Notes: generated by a model not told the origin, from the sequence alone. A stretch of DNA of 64,000 bases from Neisseria sp. MVDL19-042950 (GCF_030504625.1 NZ_JAUKWH010000003.1:1-64000), one strand, 5' to 3'. Shown: positions 29,176 through 38,877, numbered from the stretch's first letter. Program-made: numbers and translations.

Positions 29176-30357
29176 TCAAATTTTTCCGCCTGATTGGTTC
29201 ACCATGTAAGTAACGGCTGCTTTAACTTCGTCATCGCTCAAGCTCGAATTACCGCCTTTCGGAGGCATAACACCGCCCTGTTTGCCGGTAAAGCCTTCGA
29301 TAGCATGCTTAAACAGCGTTTCTTTACCTTGTTTAATGCGGGGAGCCCAATCGGCATTGTTAGTAATTTTCGGAACATTAGGAATTACCGAATTGGCATT
29401 ATGGCAAACCATACATATGCTTTCGAATATTTTTTTACCTTCTGCCTCAGATACCGCCGGACTGCTTTCGGATTTAGTCGCTTTTTTAGCAGCAGAAGGT
29501 GCAGCCGCCGCTGCTCCGCCTCCGGCAGACTCTTCGAGTTTACCGCCCGATTGGTTCACCATATAAATAACGGCTGCTTTAACTTCGTCATCGCTCAGGC
29601 TCGGATTACCGCCTTTAGGAGGCATAACACCGCCTTCTTTACCGGTAAAGCCTTCAATGGCATGTTTAAACAAGGTTTCTTTGCCTTGCTTGATGCGGGG
29701 AGCCCAATCGCCGTTGTTGGTAATTCGCGGCACATTAGGAATGGCTGAGTTTGCGTTATGGCAGGCCATACATGCGCTTTCGAATACTTTTTGGCCGTCT
29801 ATCGCAGGTGCAGATACTGCCGGGCTGCTTTCCGATGCAGCCGTTTTGTCGGCAGCAGGAGCGGCCGCAGCATCTCCTACGGCAGGCACTTCGAATTTAC
29901 CGCCGGACTGGTTTACCATATGGGCAATGGCGCGTTTCAATTCGTCGTCGGTCAAATCGGCTGCCCCGCCTTTGGCCGGCATGGCATTGAAGCCGTTCAA
30001 TGCTTTGTTGAACATTGCCTCGAAACCTTGGGCGATACGGGGAGCCCAATCGCTGTTATTGGTAATTTTAGGTGCGTTGGGTACGTTGCTGTCGGCTGCG
30101 TGGCACTGGATACATATTTTTTCAAAGATTTTGTCGCCCGTGCGCTGCCCCACGGCAACGCCGTCGCCTTGGGTAACTTTGCCTACTGGCGTGATTCGTG
30201 TTTCAGTGGCAGATTGGGTACTTTCTTCTACGTCGCTGTAATAGCCGCTGGTTGCTAGCTTCACCAGAAAAAACAATACTGCAAGCAAGATAACGATGCC
30301 GCCCAAAAGGGTGGTTAATGCAGAGCCTTGGGCTTTATTGTTGTTCAGTTGATTCAT
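29176..30357 (-). CDS. Membrane-anchored tri-haem cytochrome c5
   Basis: The 393-residue protein has one N-terminal membrane anchor (about 15-35) and three successive cytochrome c5-type domains with haem motifs CIQCH (about 82), CMACH (about 195) and CMVCH (about 316). Ala/Pro/Ser-rich linkers separate them. Each domain ends with MPPKGG or MPAKGG, providing the axial Met, and NQSGGK. Domains 2 and 3 are nearly identical over most of their length, pointing to a recent duplication. As I recall it, the Neisseria c5 that feeds electrons to the cbb3 oxidase has two such domains. This one would add an extra haem module reaching across the periplasm. Confidence 0.9.
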   Translation of the reverse strand: MNQLNNNKAQGSALTTLLGGIVILLAVLFFLVKLATSGYYSDVEESTQSATETRITPVGKVTQGDGVAVGQRTGDKIFEKICIQCHAADSNVPNAPKITNNSDWAPRIAQGFEAMFNKALNGFNAMPAKGGAADLTDDELKRAIAHMVNQSGGKFEVPAVGDAAAAPAADKTAASESSPAVSAPAIDGQKVFESACMACHNANSAIPNVPRITNNGDWAPRIKQGKETLFKHAIEGFTGKEGGVMPPKGGNPSLSDDEVKAAVIYMVNQSGGKLEESAGGGAAAAAPSAAKKATKSESSPAVSEAEGKKIFESICMVCHNANSVIPNVPKITNNADWAPRIKQGKETLFKHAIEGFTGKQGGVMPPKGGNSSLSDDEVKAAVTYMVNQSGGKI

Positions 30358-30641
30358 GTGGTTGGCCTCGCCGTTTTTGGTAGGTTGTGACGAAAAATTT
30401 AAGTTGTCATTTGTCTGGATTTGTTAATTTCAATTAACAATAATTTGCTGGATTATACTGAATTCACGGTGTCTTTCCAATCTTTCTGATTGGGCTTTTT
30501 CTAAAAAAGTTTGCCGGTTTTATTTGTCGGGCCAAAGGCCGTCTGAAAAGCCCTGTATTATTCATATAACCAATTTGGATTGTGTGCATGCTGCAAATGT
30601 TTTGCCAATTTTGCGATTTTACGCTAATCTTACATCTTTTC

Positions 30642-30717
30642 GCACCCATAGCTCAGTTGGAAGAGCGTCAGTTTCCGAAGCTGGAGGTCACAGGTTCGAT
30701 CCCTGTTGGGTGCGCCA
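30642..30717 (+). tRNA. tRNA-Arg(CCG)
   Basis: A full cloverleaf can be drawn. The acceptor stem is GCACCCA/TGGGTGC, the D stem GCTC/GAGC, the anticodon loop TTCCGAA giving anticodon CCG, and the T arm ACAGG-TTCGATC-CCTGT. The CCA end is encoded. Confidence 0.96.
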
Positions 30718-30789
30718 CAAATAATTCCAATCCGGCCGCACGCAACTTTAGGTTGATAAAGTAACACCAGCATGCGGCATCTTTTTTTA

Positions 30790-30821
30790 AGGCCGTCTGA
30801 AAATATATTTTCAGACGGCCT
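30790..30821. terminator. DUS inverted-pair hairpin after tRNA-Arg
   Basis: AGGCCGTCTGAA/TTCAGACGGCCT about 70 bp after the tRNA gene, with T-rich sequence nearby. Confidence 0.7.
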
Positions 30822-31139
30822 TAATCATATCGAAAAGCATTGTAGTTTACCGTAGTAAATTTTTATTTTGATAAAAATCAACAAGTAAGGGCTTTATGAA
30901 TTTTTTATGTTAACAGATGAAAGTTTTTGTCTTGCCCGACATAGTGTGTTTAGGTTATCTTGCAATTTCTTCACTTTAATAAACTATAAAGCGTCTGAAT
31001 CTAATTGATTGGGTTGCTTGGTTGTCGCCGTTTTCCTGTAATGCGCGTACCCTAAACCGTTGCTTGCAGGAATTGCATTACAGGTGCTGTGGCGAGGCCG
31101 GTTGCTCCTATTGGTTTACACGCAGAAATAGAGGCTGAC
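30822..31139 (+). promoter_or_regulatory. Long leader region of the ilv operon
   Basis: About 320 bp without a gene. It holds a perfect 10-bp inverted repeat CCTGTAATGC (31035-31044)/GCATTACAGG (31075-31084). A 20-codon frame at 30917-30979 is rich in Val, Leu and Ile (9 of 20 residues) but has no good ribosome binding site. An attenuation-type leader is possible but unproven, since no T-run follows the hairpin. Confidence 0.4.
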
Positions 31140-32918
31140 ATGCAATTATCAGGAGCACAAATACTCGTGCAAAGTCTTAAGGCCGAGGGCGTGGAATATG
31201 TTTTCGGCTATCCGGGCGGCGCAGTTCTGGAAATTTACGACGCGCTTTTCCAATTCAATAAATTAAAACACATTCTAGTACGACACGAGCAAGCAGCCGT
31301 ACATGCTGCCGACGCTTATTCACGCACCAGCGGCAAAGTGGGCGTGGCATTGGTTACATCCGGCCCGGGTGCAACCAATGCGGTTACCGGCATCGCTACG
31401 GCATATTCGGATTCCATTCCGATGGTCATCATCACCGGTCAGGTCGGTACGCCTGCTATCGGCACCGATGCCTTTCAGGAAGTCGACACGGTGGGCATTA
31501 CCCGCCCCTGTGTGAAACACAATTTCCTTGTAACCAATGTCAACGAACTGGCTCCCACCATTAAAAAGGCGTTTCAAATCGCTGCCAGCGGCCGCCCCGG
31601 GCCGGTAGTGGTAGACGTTCCGAAAGATGTTACGCAGGCGATGGCGAAGTTCAGCTATCCGCAGGAAGACATCTTCATCCGTTCCTACCAGCCTGTTACG
31701 CAAGGCCATACTGGACAAATTAAAAAAGCCATACAGATACTGGCCTCTGCCAAACGCCCTTTGGTGTATTTCGGCGGCGGCGTGGTGCTGGGCAACGCCC
31801 ATCAAGAATTGGTTGATTTGGTGCGTTTAACAGGCATGCCATGCACAGGCACATTAATGGGCTTGGGAGCCTACCCGTCAAGCGACCGCCAATATCTCGG
31901 CATGCTGGGCATGCACGGCACTTACGAAGCCAATTTAGCCATGCAAAATGCCGACGTGGTGTTGGCCGTCGGAGCCCGTTTTGACGACCGCGTTATTTCC
32001 GTGCCGTCCAAATTCCTCGACAAACCTAAAAAAATCATTCATGTAGATGTAGACCCTTCAAGCATTGCCAAGCGCGTAAAAGTGGACGTGCCGATTGTCG
32101 GCGATGTGAAAAAAGTGCTTTCGGAAATGATTTGCCTGTGGAAAAAGCAGGAATTGTTGCTGAATCCGGCTGCATTGGAAAAGTGGTGGGAAACTCTGGA
32201 AACTTGGCGCGGCAGAAACTGCCTGTGGTTTGAATGTGAAGACGAACTCATCAAACCGCAATACGTCGTTAAAAAACTTGCCGAAGTTACCAACAATTCT
32301 GCCATCATTACTTCAGACGTGGGCCAGCACCAAATGTTCGCCGCCCAATATTATCCGTTCGAGCGGCCGCGCCAATGGCTGAATTCAGGCGGCCTCGGCA
32401 CGATGGGCGTGGGTTTGCCGTATGCGATAGGTGCCAAACTTGCCGCACCCGACCAAGATGTGTTTTGCATTACCGGCGAAGGCTCGATTCAAATGAATAT
32501 CCAAGAGCTTTCCACCTGTTTCCAATACAAACTGCCGATTAACATCGTTACCCTGAATAACGGCTATTTGGGCATGGTGCGGCAATGGCAGGAGCTGTAT
32601 TACAGCAACCGCGAATCGGAAACTTATTTTGATTCGCTGCCCGATTTTGTGAAATTGACCGAAGCCTACGGGCATATCGGCATCCGTGTTGACAAAAAAT
32701 CCGACGTAGAAGGCGCGTTACGTGAAGCCGTCAAGCAAAAAGACCGTTTGGTATTTTTGAACTTCATCACCGACAAAAAGCAAAACGTATTCCCGATGGT
32801 GGGCAACGGCAAAGGTCTGGATGAAATGGTGCTGCCGCCGCACATGCGCGAAACACCGATGGATTCCGACGTAAATGATGTCAAAGACCGTGATTACGAT
32901 ATAAGGAGCGTGCCATAA
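31140..32918 (+). CDS. ilvB: Acetolactate synthase large subunit
   Basis: The 592-residue ThDP/FAD enzyme is the catalytic subunit for the first common step of valine, leucine and isoleucine synthesis. It has the catalytic Glu in RHEQAAVHAADAY near residue 50, the TSGPGATN segment and the ThDP-binding GEGSIQMNIQELSTC...NNGYLGMVRQWQ motif. The ATG at 31140 has GAGG six bases upstream and matches the family start. Its stop overlaps the ilvH start (TAATG). Confidence 0.95.
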   Translation: MQLSGAQILVQSLKAEGVEYVFGYPGGAVLEIYDALFQFNKLKHILVRHEQAAVHAADAYSRTSGKVGVALVTSGPGATNAVTGIATAYSDSIPMVIITGQVGTPAIGTDAFQEVDTVGITRPCVKHNFLVTNVNELAPTIKKAFQIAASGRPGPVVVDVPKDVTQAMAKFSYPQEDIFIRSYQPVTQGHTGQIKKAIQILASAKRPLVYFGGGVVLGNAHQELVDLVRLTGMPCTGTLMGLGAYPSSDRQYLGMLGMHGTYEANLAMQNADVVLAVGARFDDRVISVPSKFLDKPKKIIHVDVDPSSIAKRVKVDVPIVGDVKKVLSEMICLWKKQELLLNPAALEKWWETLETWRGRNCLWFECEDELIKPQYVVKKLAEVTNNSAIITSDVGQHQMFAAQYYPFERPRQWLNSGGLGTMGVGLPYAIGAKLAAPDQDVFCITGEGSIQMNIQELSTCFQYKLPINIVTLNNGYLGMVRQWQELYYSNRESETYFDSLPDFVKLTEAYGHIGIRVDKKSDVEGALREAVKQKDRLVFLNFITDKKQNVFPMVGNGKGLDEMVLPPHMRETPMDSDVNDVKDRDYDIRSVP

Positions 32919-33409
32919 TGCGACACATATTATCTATCTTGATGGAAAACGAATCGGGCGCAATGAGCCGCGTTGTCGGTCTCTTTTCGGCACGCGCTTA
33001 TAATATCGACTCACTGGCCGTTGCCGCCACCGAAGACAAAACACTTTCCCGTATGACGATTGTTACCCATGGCGACGACACCGTGCTGGAACAAATTACC
33101 AAGCAGCTCAACAAACTGGTTGAGGTCGTAAAAGTGGTGGATCTGAATGAAAGCCGGTTTGTCGAACGTGAATTGATGCTGGTAAAAGTGCGCGCAATCG
33201 GCAAGGACCGCGACGAATTTCTGCGCCTGACCGAAATCTACCGCGGCCACATTGTCGACGTTACCGATAAAAGCTACACCATCGAAGTTACCGGCTCCTC
33301 CGAAAAACTGGATTCCTTCTTGGAAACCGTAGGCAGGGCCCAAATTCTTGAAACCGTGCGCACCGGTGCGGCGGGCATCGGTCGGGGGGAACGTATACTG
33401 AAAATCTGA
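32918..33409 (+). CDS. ilvH: Acetolactate synthase small regulatory subunit
   Basis: The 163-residue subunit has an N-terminal ACT domain (RHILSILMENESGAMSRVVGLFSARAYNI) that binds valine for feedback inhibition, and a C-terminal domain with the usual RTGAAGIGRGER end. It overlaps ilvB by one base, so the two are translationally coupled. Confidence 0.96.
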   Translation: MRHILSILMENESGAMSRVVGLFSARAYNIDSLAVAATEDKTLSRMTIVTHGDDTVLEQITKQLNKLVEVVKVVDLNESRFVERELMLVKVRAIGKDRDEFLRLTEIYRGHIVDVTDKSYTIEVTGSSEKLDSFLETVGRAQILETVRTGAAGIGRGERILKI

Positions 33410-33417
33410 TTGGACCT

Positions 33418-33462
33418 TTCAGACGGCCTGCAACATATGCAAAACGCAACAGGCCGTCTGAA
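33418..33462. repeat. DUS pair, outward orientation
   Basis: TTCAGACGGCCT and AGGCCGTCTGAA are separated by about 20 bases between ilvH and the next gene. They can form a hairpin within the ilv transcript. Confidence 0.6.
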
Positions 33463-33482
33463 AAACAAATAGGAGCATGATT

Positions 33483-33788
33483 ATGCAACCCGTGAAAATT
33501 GTCGCCGCCATTGTTATCAAACCGGAATACAGCCAAGAATTGTTCGACGTATTCCAACGATTAGTATTGGCCAGCCGGCAAGAAGCAGGCAATTTACGCT
33601 ATGACCTTCATCAAGATATTGAAAATCCGGACCGCGTGGTATTTTTCGAAATCTGGCGATCGCAAGCCGCGGTTGATGCGCATGCCGCCACCGTACATTT
33701 CCAAGACTTTCTTAAAGCCATCGAAGGCAAAACCGAGAGCTTGGAAATCATACAAATGCACGACATCTCCGACAATTCAAGCCAATAA
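33483..33788 (+). CDS. Antibiotic biosynthesis monooxygenase-domain protein
   Basis: The 101-residue dimeric alpha-beta barrel (ABM/YgiN type) begins with VKIVAAIVIKPEYSQEL and has the SRQEAGNLRYDLHQD and FFEIWRSQAAVDAH segments typical of putative quinol monooxygenases. The start at 33483 is chosen because AGGAG is seven bases upstream; the ATG at 33477 is too close to it. It lies within the ilv gene block, but a role in that pathway is not known. Confidence 0.85.
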   Translation: MQPVKIVAAIVIKPEYSQELFDVFQRLVLASRQEAGNLRYDLHQDIENPDRVVFFEIWRSQAAVDAHAATVHFQDFLKAIEGKTESLEIIQMHDISDNSSQ

Positions 33789-33798
33789 AAGCCTTTAA

Positions 33799-34842
<1,044 letters not shown>

Positions 34843-34870
34843 TTAGTAAGAAATCTCTGCTAAAAAATAG

Positions 34871-34957
34871 CCGGATAATGTTTACGGGGTTGCTTTATAC
34901 AGCTCGGTTTGTGCTGTTGTATCGCGGTATGCCGTAACATTATCCGGTTGTTTTTTT
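34871..34957 (+). terminator. Large bulged terminator of the ilv operon
   Basis: Arms CCGGATAATGTTTACGG and CCGTAACATTATCCGG pair around a 45-base interior and are followed by a T-run (34951-34957). Confidence 0.78.
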
Positions 34958-35017
34958 ATATCGGCCCGAACGTGTAAAGGTTAAACGGGCACAGAAAAAA
35001 ATATATGAGGAGGATTT

Positions 35018-35509
35018 ATGGATGCTTTATCTGATCATGTTTTCAAATCGCTCAAAGAAATGGGCATTGATTATGATGTCGTACAACATCCGCCGGCCTT
35101 AACAACCGAAGAAGCCGACCGCTTTATCGAAGGCAAAGAAGGGGTTCGAACCAAAACTTTATTTTTAACCAATCGCAAGAAAACGGCCTTTTATTTAGTG
35201 GTTACAGATGATGCCAAGCGTTTGGATATGGACAAGCTGACGGACTTACTGCAAGCAAACAGGTTGAGTTTTGGCTCGGCCGAACGGCTAAAAGAAAAAA
35301 TGGGGCTCGAACCGGGCGTGGTATCGTTATTCGGCCTGTTGAACAATAAAGATCATGACATTAAAGTGTATCTCGACAAAGAAATACTATCTCAGGAATG
35401 GATAACGTTTCATGGAAATGAAAACACCAATACTGTGTTTATCAAAATGGAAGACATGTATCGATTCTTAAAGCACCTTTCCTACGACTATCAAATCATC
35501 GATTTATAA
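35018..35509 (+). CDS. YbaK/ProX-type aminoacyl-tRNA deacylase
   Basis: The 163-residue protein resembles PrdX/ProXp editing proteins, which hydrolyse mischarged alanyl- or cysteinyl-tRNA(Pro). It contains GKEGVRTKTLFLTNRKK with the conserved Lys of the active site, and the GLEPGVVSLFGLLN loop. AGGAGGA precedes the ATG. The family is clear; the exact substrate is not. Confidence 0.87.
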   Translation: MDALSDHVFKSLKEMGIDYDVVQHPPALTTEEADRFIEGKEGVRTKTLFLTNRKKTAFYLVVTDDAKRLDMDKLTDLLQANRLSFGSAERLKEKMGLEPGVVSLFGLLNNKDHDIKVYLDKEILSQEWITFHGNENTNTVFIKMEDMYRFLKHLSYDYQIIDL

Positions 35510-35513
35510 AAAG

Positions 35514-35545
35514 AGGCCGTCTGAAACAGTGTTTTCAGACGGCCT
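35514..35545. terminator. DUS inverted-pair bidirectional terminator
   Basis: AGGCCGTCTGAA/TTCAGACGGCCT between the convergent deacylase and lipoprotein genes. No intact DUS was found from here to about 39.49 kb. Confidence 0.75.
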
Positions 35546-35593
35546 CTTTACCTTTAAACAGCATCTGCCGATAGCAACCCAGCTTGGTACAGG

Positions 35594-36139
35594 CTATTCT
35601 TCTTCCATATATTCTATATGGTAAATCAACGGCCTGTTGGATTGGTAAACTTCCCCCTCTACCCGCGGATGCGTACCCAAGCCAGTGGAGTCGAGATTAC
35701 CGTATTGGCCTATCATCGGCAGCGTTTTTTTCAGCAATTCGTCGCGCTCCGTTTCATCAAGCTCTTCCACATCTTTAACGGGAGGGTTCTGACGAACTTT
35801 GGTTTCATACTGCCGCACTGATGCAGCCACTTTTTCCGAGCTGACAACCGGCGTTACCGAGCTGACCGCCCTTGCAGGATGGCCGCCGCGGCCGGATTCG
35901 GAAGCTATCTGCTTGGCCTGATGCGACATTTTTCTAACGGAATGATGCCGTTCAGGGCGGGCGGAAGACGGCGTAACTTTAGGCTCCTTTCCGAATTGTC
36001 TGGCAGCCTCCTGCTTGCCGAGCTCAACGGCTGCCGCAGCAGGCTGTTCGTCTATGTGTGCACAAGCGGTCAAGGCGGCTACCGATAAACAGATGCCCAA
36101 ACAACGGCGCTTTTGGAAATTGATAAAACCGAAAATCAT
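35594..36139 (-). CDS. Lipoprotein, last gene of the curli/holdfast-like cluster
   Basis: The 181-residue protein has a signal and lipobox LTAC near residue 26. The mature part is rich in Ala, Glu, Arg and His, probably largely helical or disordered in its first half. A more ordered C-terminal stretch (PMIGQYGNLDS and YHIEYMEEE) follows. It starts 36 bp after the CsgG/HfaB-like gene and is probably cotranscribed with it. I do not recognise a family. An accessory periplasmic or outer-membrane role in fibre export is only inferred from context. Confidence 0.65.
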   Translation of the reverse strand: MIFGFINFQKRRCLGICLSVAALTACAHIDEQPAAAAVELGKQEAARQFGKEPKVTPSSARPERHHSVRKMSHQAKQIASESGRGGHPARAVSSVTPVVSSEKVAASVRQYETKVRQNPPVKDVEELDETERDELLKKTLPMIGQYGNLDSTGLGTHPRVEGEVYQSNRPLIYHIEYMEEE

Positions 36140-36175
36140 CGAAAAATCCTTTCCTATGCCAATTTCAAGGACGGG

Positions 36176-37066
36176 TTAGGAAATTTGACTGCGGTAGCAT
36201 TTTTTCTGCAATTGCAATTCCGGATAAGCCAAATCAGCCACCCACAAACTGGCAGCATCCAATAATACCTGCTGTGCACTTTGCACGCTTTCGATTTGCC
36301 CCGAAGAGAAAGAATACCCTATTCCGGGTTCCGTACCGGAAAGTTGCAAACTAAACTCTTTTCGAGTTGCGGAATATTTTAAATCAAAAGAAGTGGCATA
36401 AGCGATGGTATTGGTGGAAGGATCGGTTACATTCACGGCAAAACTGATGATTTTCGATGAATTGCTAACTCCGTAATCCAGATTACCGTTCACGCGTGCT
36501 TTGCTTTGTGAAGCATTCGCTCCTCGTCCTCTACTGAAAAAATCTTCATGATCATTGCGGGTAAAAGCACCTTCAATCGGTATCAGTTGCAAATAAGAAG
36601 CAGGAGGAAGCCCCGCATGGGTGCGTCCGAAATTCATCGAAGCCAAATTCCCTTGCTGGTACGCTTTCAGATAATCGGTATTAACCAAACCGAACGCATT
36701 GATCCCTATCGGCCCGTTCACCGCTCGGAAGATAATCGGCTCTTCTTTAACAATTTTTGCCAATGTTGAAGGAAACAATGCGTGAATACGTGTTCTCAAA
36801 TGAAATGCGCCCGAATCAGCCAAAGGGCTGCTCAATGCTTGCGGCCGTACGGTGCCGTCCGTAATACCGGAAATAATAAATAGCGACACCCGAGGAGTTT
36901 TCGGCGAAAACTCGCTCAGTAATTTACCCGCACAATCCAAAGATTTATCTAAAGAAGATTGCGTATAGCTTGGAGTTGCTCGAGTAGAAACAAAATCTAT
37001 CGATTGCGAAGAACAACCGGCAGTCAGTAAAGCCAAACTGAACATTTTCAAAAAAGAAAGCTTCAT
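36176..37066 (-). CDS. CsgG/HfaB-like outer-membrane lipoprotein
   Basis: The 296-residue lipoprotein has lipobox TAGC (Cys18). The fold plan resembles CsgG: an early strand pair (VSLFIISGITDGTVRP), a central segment with SYLQLIPIEGAF followed by a Gly/Ser-rich loop (SRGRGANAS), then long amphipathic strands (KIISFAVNVTDPSTNTI, ATSFDLKYSATRKEF) that could form the membrane barrel. A C-terminal helix (AQQVLLDAASLWVADLAYPEL) follows. CsgG and HfaB form pores that secrete curli subunits or anchor holdfast. The match is by pattern only. A repeat protein encoded two genes upstream would be the natural substrate. Confidence 0.58.
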   Translation of the reverse strand: MKLSFLKMFSLALLTAGCSSQSIDFVSTRATPSYTQSSLDKSLDCAGKLLSEFSPKTPRVSLFIISGITDGTVRPQALSSPLADSGAFHLRTRIHALFPSTLAKIVKEEPIIFRAVNGPIGINAFGLVNTDYLKAYQQGNLASMNFGRTHAGLPPASYLQLIPIEGAFTRNDHEDFFSRGRGANASQSKARVNGNLDYGVSNSSKIISFAVNVTDPSTNTIAYATSFDLKYSATRKEFSLQLSGTEPGIGYSFSSGQIESVQSAQQVLLDAASLWVADLAYPELQLQKKCYRSQIS

Positions 37067-37104
37067 AGTTCCTCATTTCTTATCAAGTCGCTTACCTTAA
37101 CCAG

Positions 37105-37455
37105 CTAATGGCAGCCTTGAATATCAACTTTTCCAATGTAAGCCTTGCTTATAATTTTTATCTTATTTGCTTTGTGTTCAGGAACATTCGTAGTGTCCAC
37201 ATGGTTGGCATAGAATGCACATCTGGGTTTGACAATATTGTCCACGTAAAAAGATCTACCGGTAGAATCAGTAACATGATAGCCATCGGTTTTGGTTTCT
37301 TGGGGACGTACCCGAGCCGCATAAATCATCATAGCCGGAGTGGTCGGGCTTCTGGAGATAGGAATTTGGGGAACGCCTGGATGTTCTGCCAAGGCAGGTA
37401 AAGAAGTTCCGCCAATCAACAATGCGCATAGCAACCAATTTGATTTTTTAGTCAT
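37105..37455 (-). CDS. Secreted two-cysteine protein of the fibre-like cluster
   Basis: The 116-residue protein has a clear signal peptide ending in PALA-EHP. The mature part is basic and has two cysteines (KPRCAF and the C-terminal GCH) that may form a disulfide. It lies between the repeat protein and the CsgG/HfaB-like gene. An in-frame upstream extension to 37512 lacks a good start; ATG 37455 gives a normal signal sequence. The family is unknown. By position it could be a minor subunit, nucleator or chaperone. Confidence 0.62.
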   Translation of the reverse strand: MTKKSNWLLCALLIGGTSLPALAEHPGVPQIPISRSPTTPAMMIYAARVRPQETKTDGYHVTDSTGRSFYVDNIVKPRCAFYANHVDTTNVPEHKANKIKIISKAYIGKVDIQGCH

Positions 37456-37551
37456 TTCATTCTTCCTTCCCTTTTTAGCAAACTTCAATGTACCAAGTCG
37501 GCAGACAGCCATAAACGCTGCTGCCGACTCATATCACCTCATACAAGTGTT

Positions 37552-37938
37552 TTATTGCAGAGTGATTACGTTAACACCTTGAGTGTTAGAATTACCACCT
37601 TTTACATGCAGGTTTACGCGATCAAAAAAAGCCTCTTGCTCAACTTTGCTGTTTTTAGCAGCAACATTTGCTACGTTTGCACCTTGAACGGAAAAAGCAG
37701 CATCTTGCAATTGCAGATTTAGAGTTTTACCCACTACCCCTTGTTGCACATTGTCAACGCTTTTCGCATCAGCATCTACAACGTTAATACCTTGGATATT
37801 ATAAACACCTTCTTTAATAGTCAAATGTGCTTGATCATTGATAAATGCAGCTTGTGCGAATGAACCTGCAGCGAAAGCAGAAGCGCTCAGACCCAAGCCA
37901 GCCAATACGACAACAGCAGAAACAAATTTATTCTTCAT
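37552..37938 (-). CDS. Small secreted repeat protein, curlin-like candidate fibre subunit
   Basis: The 128-residue protein has a signal peptide (cleavage after AFA near residue 23). The whole mature part is three tandem repeats of about 36 residues starting near 27, 63 and 99. Each carries an N-terminal Q-x-x-[AV]-[FV] element, an alternating hydrophobic strand and a QG-x-NV motif (QGINV 49-53, QGANV 85-89, QGVNV 120-124). There are no cysteines. Gln/Asn/Gly at fixed positions with alternating hydrophobics is what curli and HfaA-type beta-solenoid subunits show. It is the first gene of the leftward cluster. Confidence 0.68.
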   Translation of the reverse strand: MKNKFVSAVVVLAGLGLSASAFAAGSFAQAAFINDQAHLTIKEGVYNIQGINVVDADAKSVDNVQQGVVGKTLNLQLQDAAFSVQGANVANVAAKNSKVEQEAFFDRVNLHVKGGNSNTQGVNVITLQ

Positions 37939-38877
37939 GATATATATTCCTTTAATAGACAGGTTTCATAAGCAGACCATTTATGCTAAACGATTTATTT
38001 AGCATGTTTAAACGGTCAGTTACAAAGGAGATTGTAAGACTCCCGACATTTAAGAAACTAACCAAACCACACCAAATCACAACAACACCTAAAAAAGTGT
38101 CATTTAATTCAATGTGTTCAATTGATTTCTTGAGTGAATTATAAAACAGCCTAAAAAAATTTCCATAACATGAACAATATTAATTCTAGTTATCAATATA
38201 TGATGTAAGAATTTTATTATATGAATTTTATATGCATAACACATGAACATTCTTCATTAGGCCTCATGCACATTGACTTGTAATTTAATAACGAAATATT
38301 ACGTTTTACAGTATTTTAAGGAATAATTTTTAAAAAACATTAAATGTTAAACAAATTTTTACATTATTTAATTTTCCTTTTCTATTATAAGACGAAAAAA
38401 TATAAAAAAAGGCCAATATAACCATTAAATTATATTAGAGCTACTGCTCTTAATTTAATTACTTTATGGTTACATAATTTATTTTCCTATACTGTGTCGC
38501 CTTGTCCGCTCTCAGCATTTCTATTACCTACAACTCATTGTATCTATGGAATAATTATCTTTACTACAATCAAAAATCATTTGTTACATTATTTCCTGAT
38601 ACTAAAATCATTAATATATTTACATATAATTATTATTTCTACATTAACTATAAAGAAAGCCGTGCAAGACTATCTAACTTGCACGGCTTTAATAGCCATC
38701 AATATAATGAATAAAAAAACCCGAAAAATCTTTTCATCGGAATATACGGAATGCAAAATTCACAAAACTACTAACCGCCATCTTTCCGTATTACCTATAT
38801 ACTCCATATTTACTATATATAATGCCTGCGCTTGCTATGGCACAACTCCTTGAAAGGTCTTATAGTATTTTCAATGC
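37939..38877. other. AT-rich intergenic region upstream of the fibre-like cluster
   Basis: Over 900 bp of very AT-rich DNA. No gene is supported: the longest frame (38494-38853) has no binding site and an implausible composition. It probably contains the promoter of the leftward cluster. A terminator-like hairpin stands alone at 38656-38690. Confidence 0.55.
38656..38690. terminator. Orphan terminator-like hairpin
   Basis: AAAGCCGTGCAAG/CTTGCACGGCTTT is a perfect 13-bp stem. No coding gene ends near it on either strand, so it may close a small RNA transcript. Confidence 0.6.

Noticed and set aside
28888-29193. 101-codon rightward frame and opposing frame near leuA
   Set aside because: No ribosome binding site and no plausible composition. 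The rightward frame runs through the cytochrome terminator.
38494-38853. 119-codon frame in the AT-rich gap
   Set aside because: Ile/Thr/His-rich, no binding site, and it reads through the hairpin at 38656-38690. Considered chance.
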